A DNA stretch of 64,000 nucleotides from Dyella marensis. GTDB lineage: Bacteria > Pseudomonadota > Gammaproteobacteria > Xanthomonadales > Rhodanobacteraceae. The stretch covers positions 372,001 through 436,000 of the forward strand of contig NZ_FONH01000001.1 of NCBI RefSeq assembly GCF_900112865.1. Direction: 5' to 3'. The position numbers were made by a program, and so were the translations under genes. Under the pieces are notes generated by a model, which was not told where the DNA came from, did not search any database, and saw only the letters and a list, made by a program, of their open reading frames with translations. Positions 30,760 through 42,441 of this stretch are shown one piece after another (within the stretch, counting starts at the first letter, position 1; each line of letters starts with the position of its first letter).

Positions 30760-30885
30760 GTGAAGGTGCTTTCCTCTTTGAAGTCCGCCAAGCAGCGGCA
30801 CCGTGACTGCAAGGTTGTGCGCCGTCGCGGCAAGGTGTTCGTGATCTGCAAGAGCAACCCGCGTTTCAAGGCCCGTCAGCGCTGA
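30760..30885 (+). CDS. 50S ribosomal protein bL36, C-minus (zinc-free) type
   Basis: A 41-residue gene beginning with GTG, preceded by GTCAGGAGCTGGCC (AGGAG site). The product begins [20 protein letters not shown] and ends with the motif [10 protein letters not shown], typical of the YkgO/bL36B form. It keeps only two of the cysteines and lacks the zinc ribbon of the C-plus paralogue. In many bacteria C-minus paralogues serve under zinc shortage; in Xanthomonadales this type may be the only bL36. It is followed by its own terminator. Confidence 0.95.
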   Translation: MKVLSSLKSAKQRHRDCKVVRRRGKVFVICKSNPRFKARQR

Positions 30886-30907
30886 GCTTCAGCCGCGACG
30901 AGTCATA

Positions 30908-30938
30908 AGAAGGGCCGCATCAGCGGCCCTTTTTTATT
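30908..30938 (+). terminator. intrinsic terminator of bL36
   Basis: Stem AAGGGCCGC / GCGGCCCTT with an ATCA loop followed by TTTTTT, 23 bases after the bL36 stop. Confidence 0.93.
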
Positions 30939-30985
30939 GCCTGCGTTTTGTAGGCGCATCCAAGCCACATCGACATTTCATTCAT

Positions 30986-31119
30986 CGTCATCCCGGCGCA
31001 GGCCGGGATCCAGTAGCGAGGCGCTGGATAAAGCACGAACGTCACAAGCTCGGCTCTTGCACTCGACAGCGACACCGGGCGGTGTCGCTGCTGGATCCCG
31101 GCCTGCGCCGGGATGACGA
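30986..31119. repeat. palindromic repeat family B, copy 2
   Basis: Arms GTCATCCCGGCGCAGGCCGG and CCGGCCTGCGCCGGGATGAC enclose about 75 bp. It occupies the gap between bL36 and greA and differs from copy B1 by compensating changes (ATTCC to ATCCC, paired with GGAAT to GGGAT), so the hairpin itself is conserved. Confidence 0.92.
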
Positions 31120-31159
31120 GCTGGGGAGGCGCGACGAGGGTCGCACGCCCCGCCAACCG

Positions 31160-31632
31160 TCAGTTGTAACGCACCCCGGTGATCACATACCGCTTCGTGC
31201 CATTCGGCGCCTGGAACTCGAAGCTGTCCTCGGCGCTCTTGCCGATCAGCGCGCGGGCGATCGGCGAGGACACCGCGAGCAGGCGCTGTTTGATGTCCGC
31301 CTCCAGGTCGCCGACGATCTGGTAGGTCACCGCCTCGCCGCTGTCCTCGTCCTCGAGGTCCACGATGGCGCCGAACACCACGCGCGAACCGGGATTCAGG
31401 CGCGTCACGTCGATCACTTCGGCGGTCGACAGCGCCGCTTCGAGTTCAGCGATGCGGCCCTCGGTGAAGCTCTGCTGCTCGCGCGCCGCGTGGTACTCGG
31501 CGTTTTCCTTCAGGTCGCCGTGCGCCCGCGCCTCGGCGATGGCCGCGATGATGCGCGGCCGGTCCACGGACTTCAGGCGCTCCAGCTCACTGCGCAGACG
31601 CTCGGAACCGGCTTTGGTGATGGGGGCGCGAC

Positions 31633-31636
<4 letters not shown>
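31160..31636 (-). CDS. greA: transcription elongation factor GreA
   Basis: A 158-residue factor that rescues backtracked RNA polymerase. The N-terminal coiled coil has the catalytic-tip acidic pair in the [16 protein letters not shown] motif; the C-terminal domain includes [19 protein letters not shown] and the closing YVITGVRY. The ATG overlaps the carB stop by four bases, so greA is the last gene of the carA-carB-greA unit, an order seen in Xanthomonadales. Confidence 0.97.
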
Positions 31637-34860
<3,224 letters not shown>

Positions 34861-34861
34861 C

Positions 34862-35989
34862 TCAGCGGGACTCCTGCATCAGCTGGGCGAAACGTTCGAA
34901 GAGGTAACCGATGTCGTGCGGGCCGGGGCTCGCTTCCGGGTGGCCCTGGAAGCAGAACGCCGGGCGGTCGGTGAGCGCGAAGCCCTGCAGCGAGCCGTCG
35001 AACAGCGAGCTGTGGGTGACGCGCACGTTGGCCGGCAAGGTGGCCGGGTCGACCGCGAAGCCATGGTTCTGCGAGGTGATCAGCACGCGGCCGTCGTCGT
35101 GGTCCTTCACCGGATGATTGGCGCCGTGGTGGCCGAACTTCATCTTCAGCGTCTTGGCGCCCAGCGCCAGGCCCATGATCTGGTGGCCCAGGCAGATGCC
35201 GAACAGCGGGATCTTCGCGTCCAGGAATTCGCGCGTGGCGGCCACGGCGTAGTCGCAGGCGGCCGGATCGCCGGGGCCGTTGGAGAGGAACACGCCGTCC
35301 GGCTTCATCGCCAGCACCTCGGCGGCGGGCGTCTGCGCCGGCACCACGGTGATGTCGCAGCCCTGCGCGGCGAGCAGGCGCAGGATGTTGAACTTCACGC
35401 CGTAGTCGTAGGCGACGACCTTGAAGCGCAGCGCCGGCTGCTCGAAGGCCTGGCGATCGAGGTCGTAGCTGCCTTCCTTCCAGGCGTAGGGCTTGGTCAC
35501 GCTGACCACCTTGGCTAGGTCCATGCCGTTGAGGCCAGGGAAGGCGCGCGCCTTGGCCAGCGCGGCCTCGGCGTCGACGTGCTCGCCGGCGACGATGCAG
35601 CCGGCCAGCGCGCCCTTGTCGCGCAGGATGCGGGTCAGGCGGCGGGTATCGATGCCGGCGATGGCGACGATCCCCAGGCGCTTCAAGTAATCGGGCAGGC
35701 TTTCGCTGCTGCGCCAGTTGCTCGCGCGGCGCGGCACGTCGCGCACGATCAGGCCGGCGGCATGCACGGCCAGGGACTCGGCGTCCTCGGCGTTGACGCC
35801 GGTGTTGCCGATGTGGGGATAGGTCAGGGTAACGATCTGACGCGAGTACGAGGGATCGGTGAGGATCTCCTGGTAGCCGGTCATGGCGGTGTTGAACACC
35901 ACCTCGCCGACGGTTTCGCCGGTGGCGCCCACGGCCTGGCCGTGGAATACGCTGCCGTCTTCGAGGGCGAGCAGAGCGGGAATAGGCAT
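34862..35989 (-). CDS. carA: carbamoyl-phosphate synthase small subunit
   Basis: A 375-residue glutamine amidotransferase subunit. The class I nucleophile cysteine is in [15 protein letters not shown], with the later histidine and glutamate in [15 protein letters not shown]; the N-terminal domain starts [18 protein letters not shown]. It hydrolyses glutamine and channels ammonia to CarB. It is the first gene of the unit; in many Xanthomonadales dapB lies directly upstream, but here dapB is about 5.6 kb away. Confidence 0.98.
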   Translation of the reverse strand: MPIPALLALEDGSVFHGQAVGATGETVGEVVFNTAMTGYQEILTDPSYSRQIVTLTYPHIGNTGVNAEDAESLAVHAAGLIVRDVPRRASNWRSSESLPDYLKRLGIVAIAGIDTRRLTRILRDKGALAGCIVAGEHVDAEAALAKARAFPGLNGMDLAKVVSVTKPYAWKEGSYDLDRQAFEQPALRFKVVAYDYGVKFNILRLLAAQGCDITVVPAQTPAAEVLAMKPDGVFLSNGPGDPAACDYAVAATREFLDAKIPLFGICLGHQIMGLALGAKTLKMKFGHHGANHPVKDHDDGRVLITSQNHGFAVDPATLPANVRVTHSSLFDGSLQGFALTDRPAFCFQGHPEASPGPHDIGYLFERFAQLMQESR

Positions 35990-36019
35990 GGGACGGGGCC
36001 GCCTTTTAGGTGCAGCAAA

Positions 36020-36051
36020 GTCCGCAAGCCGCTGCTAGCTGGCTTGTGGAC
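36020..36051 (-). promoter_or_regulatory. hairpin in the carA leader
   Basis: An 11-bp inverted repeat with one G/A exchange (GTCCGCAAGCC / GGCTTGTGGAC) spaced by 10 bases lies about 30 bp upstream of the carA start. There is no T tract, so it is not an ordinary terminator; it could be a leader structure or an operator. Function is unknown. Confidence 0.45.
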
Positions 36052-36217
36052 CTTGGTCGAGGAAAGTCTCAGGGCGGGTCGCAATGATAGGTGCGAAGGC
36101 CTGTTCTGTCCACCGATCTCTCCATAGAAAACCAGCGTGAACGAAGCGTGTTTATGCCCGCCCGGCGTCCGGACAGGCGCTACACTAGCGCCCGTTCCAA
36201 AGGAGATGCACACGCCC

Positions 36218-36913
36218 ATGAGCGCCGCCGTTCTGCTCGATCCTGCCCGTCTCGACCGACCGGATACGGATATCAGGCGGGAACCGTTCCCGTTCCTGAT
36301 CGCCCACGGGCAGCTGCCCGACGAATCGCGCACCGACCTGGAACGCGATTTCCCGCGCTACGCCAGCGCCGGTTTCTTTCCCTACGACGCCAGCGACTGC
36401 GGCCCCACGGTCAATGCCCTGGTCGAGCGGCTGACCACGCCGGAATTCGCCAGCGCGGTCGGCAAGCGGCTGGGGATCGAGAACCTCGGCCAGTACCCCA
36501 CCCTGGTCACGCTGTGCCGCTCGCTCAACAAGCGCCACGGCACCATCCATACCGACAGCAAGTCCAAGGTCGCGACCGCCCTGCTCTATCTCAACACGCA
36601 GTGGCCGGACACCAGCGACGGCTGCCTGCGCTTCCTGGGCAGCATCGACAACATCGACGACATCGTCGCGCCGGAGCTCAAGCCGCTGTACGGCGAGTTC
36701 GCGGTGTTCAAGCGCTGCGACAACTCCTTCCATGGCCACCTGCCCTACGAGGGCGAGCGCCGGGTGATCCAGGTGGCCTGGCTCACCAGCGAGGAAGAGA
36801 AACTGCGCAAGACCAAGCGCGGCAAGTTCGCCCGCGCCTTCAAGAAGCTGTTCGGCTCGCTGGACCGCAGGCTCGGCGCCGACCGCGACCGCAGCGCCGC
36901 GCATCGCGACTGA
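36218..36913 (+). CDS. 2OG-Fe(II) oxygenase superfamily protein
   Basis: A 231-residue protein with the iron HxD motif in TIHTDSKSKVATALLYLN and a distal histidine plus arginine in NSFHGHLPYEGERRVIQVAW, the double-stranded beta-helix pattern of prolyl-hydroxylase-like oxygenases. A strong AAAGGAG lies 12 bases upstream of ATG 36218; an in-frame ATG at 36206 sits within that site and is less likely. The C-terminus is very basic (KTKRGKFARAFKKLF). It is first of five co-directional genes leading to the radical SAM enzyme; the substrate is unknown. Confidence 0.85.
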   Translation: MSAAVLLDPARLDRPDTDIRREPFPFLIAHGQLPDESRTDLERDFPRYASAGFFPYDASDCGPTVNALVERLTTPEFASAVGKRLGIENLGQYPTLVTLCRSLNKRHGTIHTDSKSKVATALLYLNTQWPDTSDGCLRFLGSIDNIDDIVAPELKPLYGEFAVFKRCDNSFHGHLPYEGERRVIQVAWLTSEEEKLRKTKRGKFARAFKKLFGSLDRRLGADRDRSAAHRD

Positions 36914-37000
36914 GCCCTTCAGGCAACGCGCGATTCCAAGTGACGCCCGGCTTGGCGTAGCATCCGGCGCTTCGACCGATCGCATCCTCAAGGAGCGGGC

Positions 37001-37759
37001 ATGCCCGTCGTCGTCATCTTGTCCCTGGCCCTGCAGATTGGCTGCGCCGTGCACGTGGTGCGCAGCGGGCGGCCGATGTACTGGATCTGGCTGATCCTGA
37101 TCGGCTCCTACCTGGCCGTGGCGGTCTACATACTGGCGGCCGTGCTGCCCGACCTGCGCCACGACCCGCGCGGCCGCAAGGCCGCCAGCAAGGCGCTGCA
37201 GGTGATCGATCCGCAGCGCCGCCGCCGCGAGCTGCAGCGCCGGCTGGAGCTGAGCAACACCATCGACAACCGCCGCCACCTGGCCGAGGAATGCCTGCAG
37301 CTGGGCGACTACGCCAACGCCCAGGAGCTGTTCCAGAGCCTGCTCACCGGCATGTACGCCACCGAGCCCGGCTTCATGCTCGGCCTGGCCCATGCGCAGG
37401 CCGGCGGCGGCGAATACGCGGCGGCCCGCCACACGCTGGAGGCGCTGATCGCGGCCAATCCGAACTTCAAGTCCAGCGACGGCCACCTGCTGTACGCCCG
37501 CTGCCTGGAGGAGCTGGGCGACATCGACGCCGCGCTGGAGGAATACCGCGTGCTGGCCGACAGCTACCCCGGCGAGGAAGGCCGCTACCGCTACGGCCGC
37601 CTGCTCGGCCGCCACCAGCGCCTGGCCGAAGCCCGCGACGTGTTCGAGGCCCAGCTGCGCCGCGCCAAGCTGATGCCGGGCTATTACCGGCGCAAGGAAC
37701 AGGCCTGGCTGAAAGCTTCCAAGCTGGAGCTGTCGCGCCTGGGCGCGGGCGAGGCCTGA
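37001..37759 (+). CDS. membrane-anchored TPR protein
   Basis: A 252-residue protein starting with two hydrophobic helices (PVVVILSLALQIGCAVHVV and WIWLILIGSYLAVAVYILA) of the PLDc_N-like type, then a basic linker (DPQRRRRELQRRLEL) and about four TPR-like helical pairs (AEECLQLGDYANAQELFQS, LGLAHAQAGGGEYAAARH, YARCLEELGDIDAALEEY). The TPR part probably faces the cytoplasm and binds protein partners. A good AAGGAGCGGGC site precedes the ATG. Only 19 bp separate it from the Lgt-like gene, so it is probably part of that operon. Confidence 0.8.
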   Translation: MPVVVILSLALQIGCAVHVVRSGRPMYWIWLILIGSYLAVAVYILAAVLPDLRHDPRGRKAASKALQVIDPQRRRRELQRRLELSNTIDNRRHLAEECLQLGDYANAQELFQSLLTGMYATEPGFMLGLAHAQAGGGEYAAARHTLEALIAANPNFKSSDGHLLYARCLEELGDIDAALEEYRVLADSYPGEEGRYRYGRLLGRHQRLAEARDVFEAQLRRAKLMPGYYRRKEQAWLKASKLELSRLGAGEA

Positions 37760-37778
37760 GCGCGCTGCGCGGGCCGGC

Positions 37779-38528
37779 ATGAGTCCCGTCGCGTTGCACA
37801 CCCTGTTCGAGGCGCTGGCCTACGCGGTCGGCTTGCGCACCTTCCTGTGGACGCGCCGCAAGCTGGCGCCGCAGGCGTTCGCGCATGACGACCACGTGGC
37901 CTGGGTCGGCGTCGGCGCCATCGTCGGCGCCGCGCTTGGGGCCAAGCTGGCGTTCTGGATCGACGATCCGCTGGCGGCGTTCCGCGATTTCCCCGACCTG
38001 TGGCACCTGCTGGAAGGCAAGTCGATCGTCGGCGCCCTGCTCGGCGGCCTGGCCGGGGTGGAGCTGGCCAAGAAGATCGCCGGCGTGCGCAACTCCACCG
38101 GCGACGCCTTCGTGCTGCCGCTGACCGTGGGCATGTGCATCGGCCGTGTCGGCTGCTTCCTGGCGGGATTGAACGACCACACCTACGGCAACCCGACCGC
38201 GCTGCCCTGGGGCGTCGACTTCGGCGACGGCGTGCCGCGGCATCCCACCCAGCTCTACGAGATCGCCTTCCTGCTCGCGCAGTACGCGCTGATCCATGCG
38301 CGCCGCGTTGCGCTCGCCGAGCCGGGCGACCGCTTCCGCGCCTTCATGCTCGGCTACCTGGCGTTCCGCCTGCTGGTGGAATGCATCAAACCCCTGCCCT
38401 ATGCCTACCTGCACGCGCTGTCCGGCCTGCAGCTGTTGTGCCTGGCGGGACTGCTTTACTACCACCGCGACCTGCCCCGCATCCTGCGGGCGCTGTTCGC
38501 CAGGAGAGGCGCATGGGAGCCAAGGTAA
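37779..38528 (+). CDS. Lgt-like membrane protein lacking key Lgt residues
   Basis: A 249-residue polytopic protein with about seven hydrophobic segments and clear resemblance to prolipoprotein diacylglyceryl transferase: GRVGCFLAGLNDHTYG, PWGVDF and RHPTQLYE are the Lgt core. Two positions regarded as essential in E. coli Lgt appear changed: the asparagine of GRxGNF is cysteine here, and the segment matching SFHGG reads SIVGA, so the histidine is absent. Lgt uses phosphatidylglycerol as lipid donor; this paralogue may bind a phospholipid for another purpose. It overlaps the radical SAM gene by 16 bases, implying joint function. True Lgt is presumably encoded elsewhere. Confidence 0.82.
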   Translation: MSPVALHTLFEALAYAVGLRTFLWTRRKLAPQAFAHDDHVAWVGVGAIVGAALGAKLAFWIDDPLAAFRDFPDLWHLLEGKSIVGALLGGLAGVELAKKIAGVRNSTGDAFVLPLTVGMCIGRVGCFLAGLNDHTYGNPTALPWGVDFGDGVPRHPTQLYEIAFLLAQYALIHARRVALAEPGDRFRAFMLGYLAFRLLVECIKPLPYAYLHALSGLQLLCLAGLLYYHRDLPRILRALFARRGAWEPR

Positions 38529-39949
38529 GGCCGTATCTGTTCTACGACAGCGCGATCTCGATCTGCACCACCTGCCTGCGGCGGGTGGAGGCGAAGATCC
38601 TGATCAAGGACGAGCGCGTCTACCTGGAGAAATGGTGTCCGCAGCACGGCCGCGAGCGCGTGCTGCTGGCCGACGACGCCGCCTATTACCGGCAATGTCG
38701 CGAGCTCTACATCAAGCCGCCGGAACTGCCGCAACGATTCAACACGCCGCAGCACTACGGCTGCCCCTACGACTGCGGCCTGTGTCCCGAGCACATGCAG
38801 CACTCCTGCCTGACCCTGGTCGAGATCACCGACCACTGCAACCTGCGCTGCCCGGTCTGCTATGCCGAAAGCGGCCCGCACCGGCCCGGCTTCCGCGACC
38901 TGGCCACGGTCGAGCGCATGCTCGATGCGGTGGTGGCGAACGAAGGCGAGCCGGACGTGGTGCAGATCTCCGGCGGCGAGCCGACGCTGCATCCGGATTT
39001 CTTCGCCATCCTGGATGCCGCGCGGCAACGCCCGATCCGCCATCTGATGGTCAACACCAACGGCCTGCGCATCGCCAGGGAACCGGACTTCGCCGCGCGC
39101 CTGGCCGGGTACCAGCCCGGCTTCGAGCTGTACCTGCAGTTCGACTCGCTGCGCGATGAGGTGCACAAGGAGCTGCGCGGCGCGCGCCTGCGCGAGGTGC
39201 GGCTGAAGGCGCTGGAACACCTCAACCGCCACGACATCTCCACCACCCTGGTGGTGACAGTGAAGAAGGGGCTCAACGACGGCGAGCTCGGCGAGATCAT
39301 CGACTTCGCCATGAGCCAGCCGTGCGTGCGCGGGGTGACCTTCCAGCCGATCCAGGCGGCCGGCCGCCTGGAAGGCTACGAGCCGGAACGCGACCGCCTC
39401 ACCTTGAGCGAAGTGCGCCGGCGCATCCTCGAACAGAGCCCGCTGTTCCAGCCCGACGACCTGATCCCGGTGCCGTGCAATCCGGACTGCCTGGCCATGG
39501 CCTATGCGCTGAAGCTGGGCGACCAGGTGCTGCCGCTGACCCGCTTCGTCTCGCCGGAGACGCTGGTCAGCAAGGGCCGCAACACCATCGTGGTGGAGCG
39601 CGACGAGGAACTGCGCGCGCACGTGTTCGAGCTGTTCGCCACCAACCACTCGCCGGAATCGCAGGCCTGCTCGCTGTCCGACCTGCTGTGCTGCCTGCCG
39701 CAGGTGCAGGCGCCGGCGGAGCTGTCGTACCGCAACGTGTTCCGCGTGCTGATCATGCAGTTCATCGACGCGCACGGCTTCGACCTGCGCGCGGTGAAGA
39801 AATCCTGCGTGCATATCGCGCAGCCGGACGGGCGCATCGTGCCGTTCGATACCTTCAATCTGTTCTATCGCGACGACAAGGCGGCGAAACTCGCGACTCT
39901 GCGGCAAGAGATCGAACAGACGCGCGCCATCGAAAGGAGCAACGCATGA
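38513..39949 (+). CDS. radical SAM enzyme of the MJ0619/Tes type
   Basis: A 478-residue enzyme. The radical SAM cluster cysteines are in EITDHCNLRCPVCYAESG (C-x3-C-x2-C), followed by the SAM-binding QISGGEPTLHPDF. Before it lie an N-terminal zinc- or rubredoxin-like knuckle (ICTTCLRR, then WCPQHG) and an extra cluster motif YGCPYDCGLCPEH; further cysteines occur in PCNPDC and LLCCLPQ. This order is that of the MJ0619 family, which includes archaeal tetraether lipid synthase Tes and the methanopterin methylase MJ0619. Start ATG 38513 has AGGAGAGG upstream. The pairing with an Lgt-like protein suggests a lipid substrate; this is inference. Confidence 0.88.
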   Translation: MGAKVRPYLFYDSAISICTTCLRRVEAKILIKDERVYLEKWCPQHGRERVLLADDAAYYRQCRELYIKPPELPQRFNTPQHYGCPYDCGLCPEHMQHSCLTLVEITDHCNLRCPVCYAESGPHRPGFRDLATVERMLDAVVANEGEPDVVQISGGEPTLHPDFFAILDAARQRPIRHLMVNTNGLRIAREPDFAARLAGYQPGFELYLQFDSLRDEVHKELRGARLREVRLKALEHLNRHDISTTLVVTVKKGLNDGELGEIIDFAMSQPCVRGVTFQPIQAAGRLEGYEPERDRLTLSEVRRRILEQSPLFQPDDLIPVPCNPDCLAMAYALKLGDQVLPLTRFVSPETLVSKGRNTIVVERDEELRAHVFELFATNHSPESQACSLSDLLCCLPQVQAPAELSYRNVFRVLIMQFIDAHGFDLRAVKKSCVHIAQPDGRIVPFDTFNLFYRDDKAAKLATLRQEIEQTRAIERSNA

Positions 39950-40287
39950 GCGAGCAGACACCTGGCGCCGGCCCGACTGGCGCCCCGCCCGTTCCGAGCC
40001 CGAAGCCGCCGGCATCCGACAACCAGGGCTCGCTATGGGGCGGCATCGGCCTGGCCTGGCTGGTGATGATCGGCGGCGAACTGATCCTGGGCCCGAAGAG
40101 CTTCGTGCTGTGGCCATTGCCGCCGCTGGCGATCCTGGTCTGGGCCGTGGTGCTGCTGGTGCAGGGCCGCCGCACGCGCACCGGCAAGGGCCTGCTGCTG
40201 GGCCTGGCCTCGATCGTCGCGGTATTGGTGCTGCTGGTGGCGGCCTGTTTCGGACTGCTGTTCAGCGGCGGCGGCTTCCATCCTTAA
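39946..40287 (+). CDS. small proline-rich membrane protein
   Basis: A 113-residue protein of unknown function. The first 30 residues are rich in proline, glycine and serine (PVPSPKPPAS); three hydrophobic helices follow (GIGLAWLVMIGGELILG, WPLPPLAILVWAVVLLV, ASIVAVLVLLVAACFGLL) with a basic loop RRTRTGK between the second and third. It overlaps the radical SAM gene by four bases (ATGA), which ties it to the operon. It could be a membrane tether or partner for the radical SAM enzyme or the Lgt-like protein. Confidence 0.8.
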   Translation: MSEQTPGAGPTGAPPVPSPKPPASDNQGSLWGGIGLAWLVMIGGELILGPKSFVLWPLPPLAILVWAVVLLVQGRRTRTGKGLLLGLASIVAVLVLLVAACFGLLFSGGGFHP

Positions 40288-40307
40288 GAAGGCGCCGCCG
40301 CGCGCGC

Positions 40308-41309
40308 TCAGGCGGCGAAATGCCAGGCGACGTACAGCGCGAACACGCCGTACAGCGCACCGACCGGCACGATCCAGCGCGCATCCACGCGGCCGCGGCG
40401 GAACAGCCACCACAGCGCGATCACCGCCACGCCGGTCAGCGCGCCGGCCACCATCAGCGGCGCATCGAACAGCCACGGCGTGGCGAAGATCGCCAGCGCG
40501 CTGGGGATGGTGGCCTGGATCATCATCGCGCCGGAGATATTGGCCAGCGCCAGCCGCTCCTTGCCCTGGCGCACCCAGATCAGCGCGTTCACCGTCTCCG
40601 GCAGCTCGGTCGCCACCGGGCTCAGCACCAGCGCCACTAGGTGCGGCGACAGCTGCAGCGCCAGGCCGATCGCCTCGATCTGCTTGACGAAGGTGTGCGA
40701 GGCGATGGCGATCACCAGCAACGCCAGCGTGGTCTGCAGCAGTACGCGCGACAGCGCGGGATCGAGCGCCTTCGGTTGGAACTTCAGCGGTTCGAGTTCT
40801 TCTTCCTCGGGCGCGGTGTCGTCGTCCTGCAACTCGCGCCACACGTAGAGGCCATAAGCCGCCAGGAACAGCACGCCCAGCCAGGGCTTCCAGGTGAAGG
40901 CGATCAGGCCCAGGCCGCACTTGACCACGAAGATCCCCAGGAACCAGGCCTGGTCGCGCGCCAGCCGCCCGTGCTCGACGCGCACCAGGTTGTCGGCGCG
41001 GCGCAGCCGGCGGCGGTTGGACCACAGCGCCAGGCCGACCACCGCATAGGCGATGGTGGCCAGTACCAGCGGGCCGCCCAGCGCGGCGCCGACGCCGATG
41101 TCCTTCTGCTCGGGCGTGCGCCCCAGCACCACGGCGACGAAGGTGACCGCGCTTTCCGGCAGCGCGGTGCCGAACGCCGCCAGCACCGTGCCGGTGGCGG
41201 TGGCGCCGAGACTGAGCTTGCGCCCGAACCATTCGACGCCGTTGACGAAGTACTCGCAGGCGACATAGATCGCGCCGGCGGAAAGCAGGAACAGGAAGGC
41301 GGTCAGCAT
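40308..41309 (-). CDS. cation antiporter (CaCA family), probable manganese exporter
   Basis: A 333-residue protein with about ten membrane segments. It has the two inverted alpha-repeat-like motifs of sodium/calcium exchangers, GTVLAAFGTALPESAVTF in the first half and ALVLSPVATELPETVNAL in the second, with acidic residues in the ion path, and an acidic cytoplasmic loop (DDDTAPEEEELEPLKF) in the middle. Family members move Ca2+ or other divalent cations. The long leader is a yybP-ykoY riboswitch, which responds to Mn2+, so manganese export is the best guess. ATG 41309 has an AGGAC site upstream. Confidence 0.87.
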   Translation of the reverse strand: MLTAFLFLLSAGAIYVACEYFVNGVEWFGRKLSLGATATGTVLAAFGTALPESAVTFVAVVLGRTPEQKDIGVGAALGGPLVLATIAYAVVGLALWSNRRRLRRADNLVRVEHGRLARDQAWFLGIFVVKCGLGLIAFTWKPWLGVLFLAAYGLYVWRELQDDDTAPEEEELEPLKFQPKALDPALSRVLLQTTLALLVIAIASHTFVKQIEAIGLALQLSPHLVALVLSPVATELPETVNALIWVRQGKERLALANISGAMMIQATIPSALAIFATPWLFDAPLMVAGALTGVAVIALWWLFRRGRVDARWIVPVGALYGVFALYVAWHFAA

Positions 41310-41382
41310 GGATGAAGTCCTGGGCCGGGCGAGCGGATAACCGATGGCAACGACGCACCTCGCCCGGCCGGGCAAGCGCATC

Positions 41383-41530
41383 GCGCCAAAGGTCTCGCCG
41401 GGCATGCGGCCACCGTGACCGGTAGCGGCTGCCATTCGCGCCATGAGGCCGTGGCCTCAAGTCTGTTGACGCGAATTCCTCTGGTAGTGGAAGCGAGGCT
41501 TCCGGGAGCGAGGATGGCTACTCCCCAATG
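41383..41530 (-). promoter_or_regulatory. yybP-ykoY (manganese) riboswitch
   Basis: Read on the minus strand, the leader of the antiporter gene contains in order TTGGGGAGTAGCC, GCGTCAACAGACTTG, GGCCACGGCCTC and GGCGAGACCTTTGGC. These are the conserved blocks of the yybP-ykoY family, in which L1 and L3 bind Mn2+. The element ends 74 bases before the start codon. The AGACCTTTG block can pair with the 5' part of the leader in the usual P1 arrangement. No intrinsic terminator with a T tract is visible after it, so control is probably at translation or through Rho. Confidence 0.85.
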
Positions 41531-41572
41531 ACAACGGGCGGCATGGTAGCGGCGCCGCCGGGTCGAGGCAAC

Positions 41573-42373
41573 TTAAGTCGGCGAGCCCAGGCGGTCGGCC
41601 AGCATCGCGTCCAGGTCGTAGGCGCCCGGCGCGCGGCCGGCCAGCCAGTGCGCGGCCTCGATCGCGCCGCGGGCGAAGATCGAGCGGTCGGTGGCGCGGT
41701 GATTGAGCTCCACCCGCTCGCCCGGCCCGATCACCCACACCTCGTGTTCGCCCACGATGTCGCCGCCGCGCACTACGGCGAAGCCGATGCTGCCGTGCTG
41801 GCGCGGCCCCGTGGTGCCTTCGCGGGCGTAGACGGCGCCGTCGGCCAGGCTCACGCCGCGTCCCGCCGCGGCCGCCTCGCCCAGCGCCAGCGCGGTGCCG
41901 GAGGGCGCGTCGACCTTGCGGTTGTGGTGGGCTTCGAGGATATCCAGGTCCCAATCCGGCAGCGCGGCCGCGGCCTGGCGCACCAGGCGGCGCAGCACGG
42001 CGACACCGAGGCTGAAATTGGCGGCACGCAGCAGCGGGATGTCGCGCGCCGCTTCGTCGAGTTGCTGCTGCAAGGCCTGATCCAGGCCCGTGGTGCCGGT
42101 CACCAGGGCGATCCTGTGCGCGCGGCAATGCGCGAGCGCGGCGCCCAGCCCGGCGGGGCCGCTGAAATCGATCGCGACCTCGGGCGCGGCCGCCGGCCAT
42201 TCGCGCGTGAAGCGCAGGCCGTCCTCGCCGGCGTACACCGGCTCGCCCAGCCGCGACGACGCAGCCAGCGCCACCGCCAGCTCGAACCGCGCATCGTCCT
42301 TCAGCAGATCCAGCAAGGCGCGCCCCATGCGACCCGTGGCGCCGATGACGGCGAGGCGGAGGGGACGGCTCAT
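41573..42373 (-). CDS. dapB: 4-hydroxy-tetrahydrodipicolinate reductase
   Basis: A 266-residue enzyme of lysine and diaminopimelate synthesis. NAD(P) motif LAVIGATGRMGRAL, the TGTTGLDQ loop, catalytic EAHHNRKVDAPSGTALALGE and the closing segment of the family are all present. Length is normal. It follows dnaJ on the same strand. In Xanthomonas-like genomes carA usually comes next; here the antiporter with its riboswitch and an opposite-strand operon intervene. Confidence 0.97.
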   Translation of the reverse strand: MSRPLRLAVIGATGRMGRALLDLLKDDARFELAVALAASSRLGEPVYAGEDGLRFTREWPAAAPEVAIDFSGPAGLGAALAHCRAHRIALVTGTTGLDQALQQQLDEAARDIPLLRAANFSLGVAVLRRLVRQAAAALPDWDLDILEAHHNRKVDAPSGTALALGEAAAAGRGVSLADGAVYAREGTTGPRQHGSIGFAVVRGGDIVGEHEVWVIGPGERVELNHRATDRSIFARGAIEAAHWLAGRAPGAYDLDAMLADRLGSPT

Positions 42374-42441
42374 GCGGGAACTCCTGCTGGCGATGGAACG
42401 GCGATGCTAGCGCCGGCGCACGCCGGCGCGAAACCCATCGG

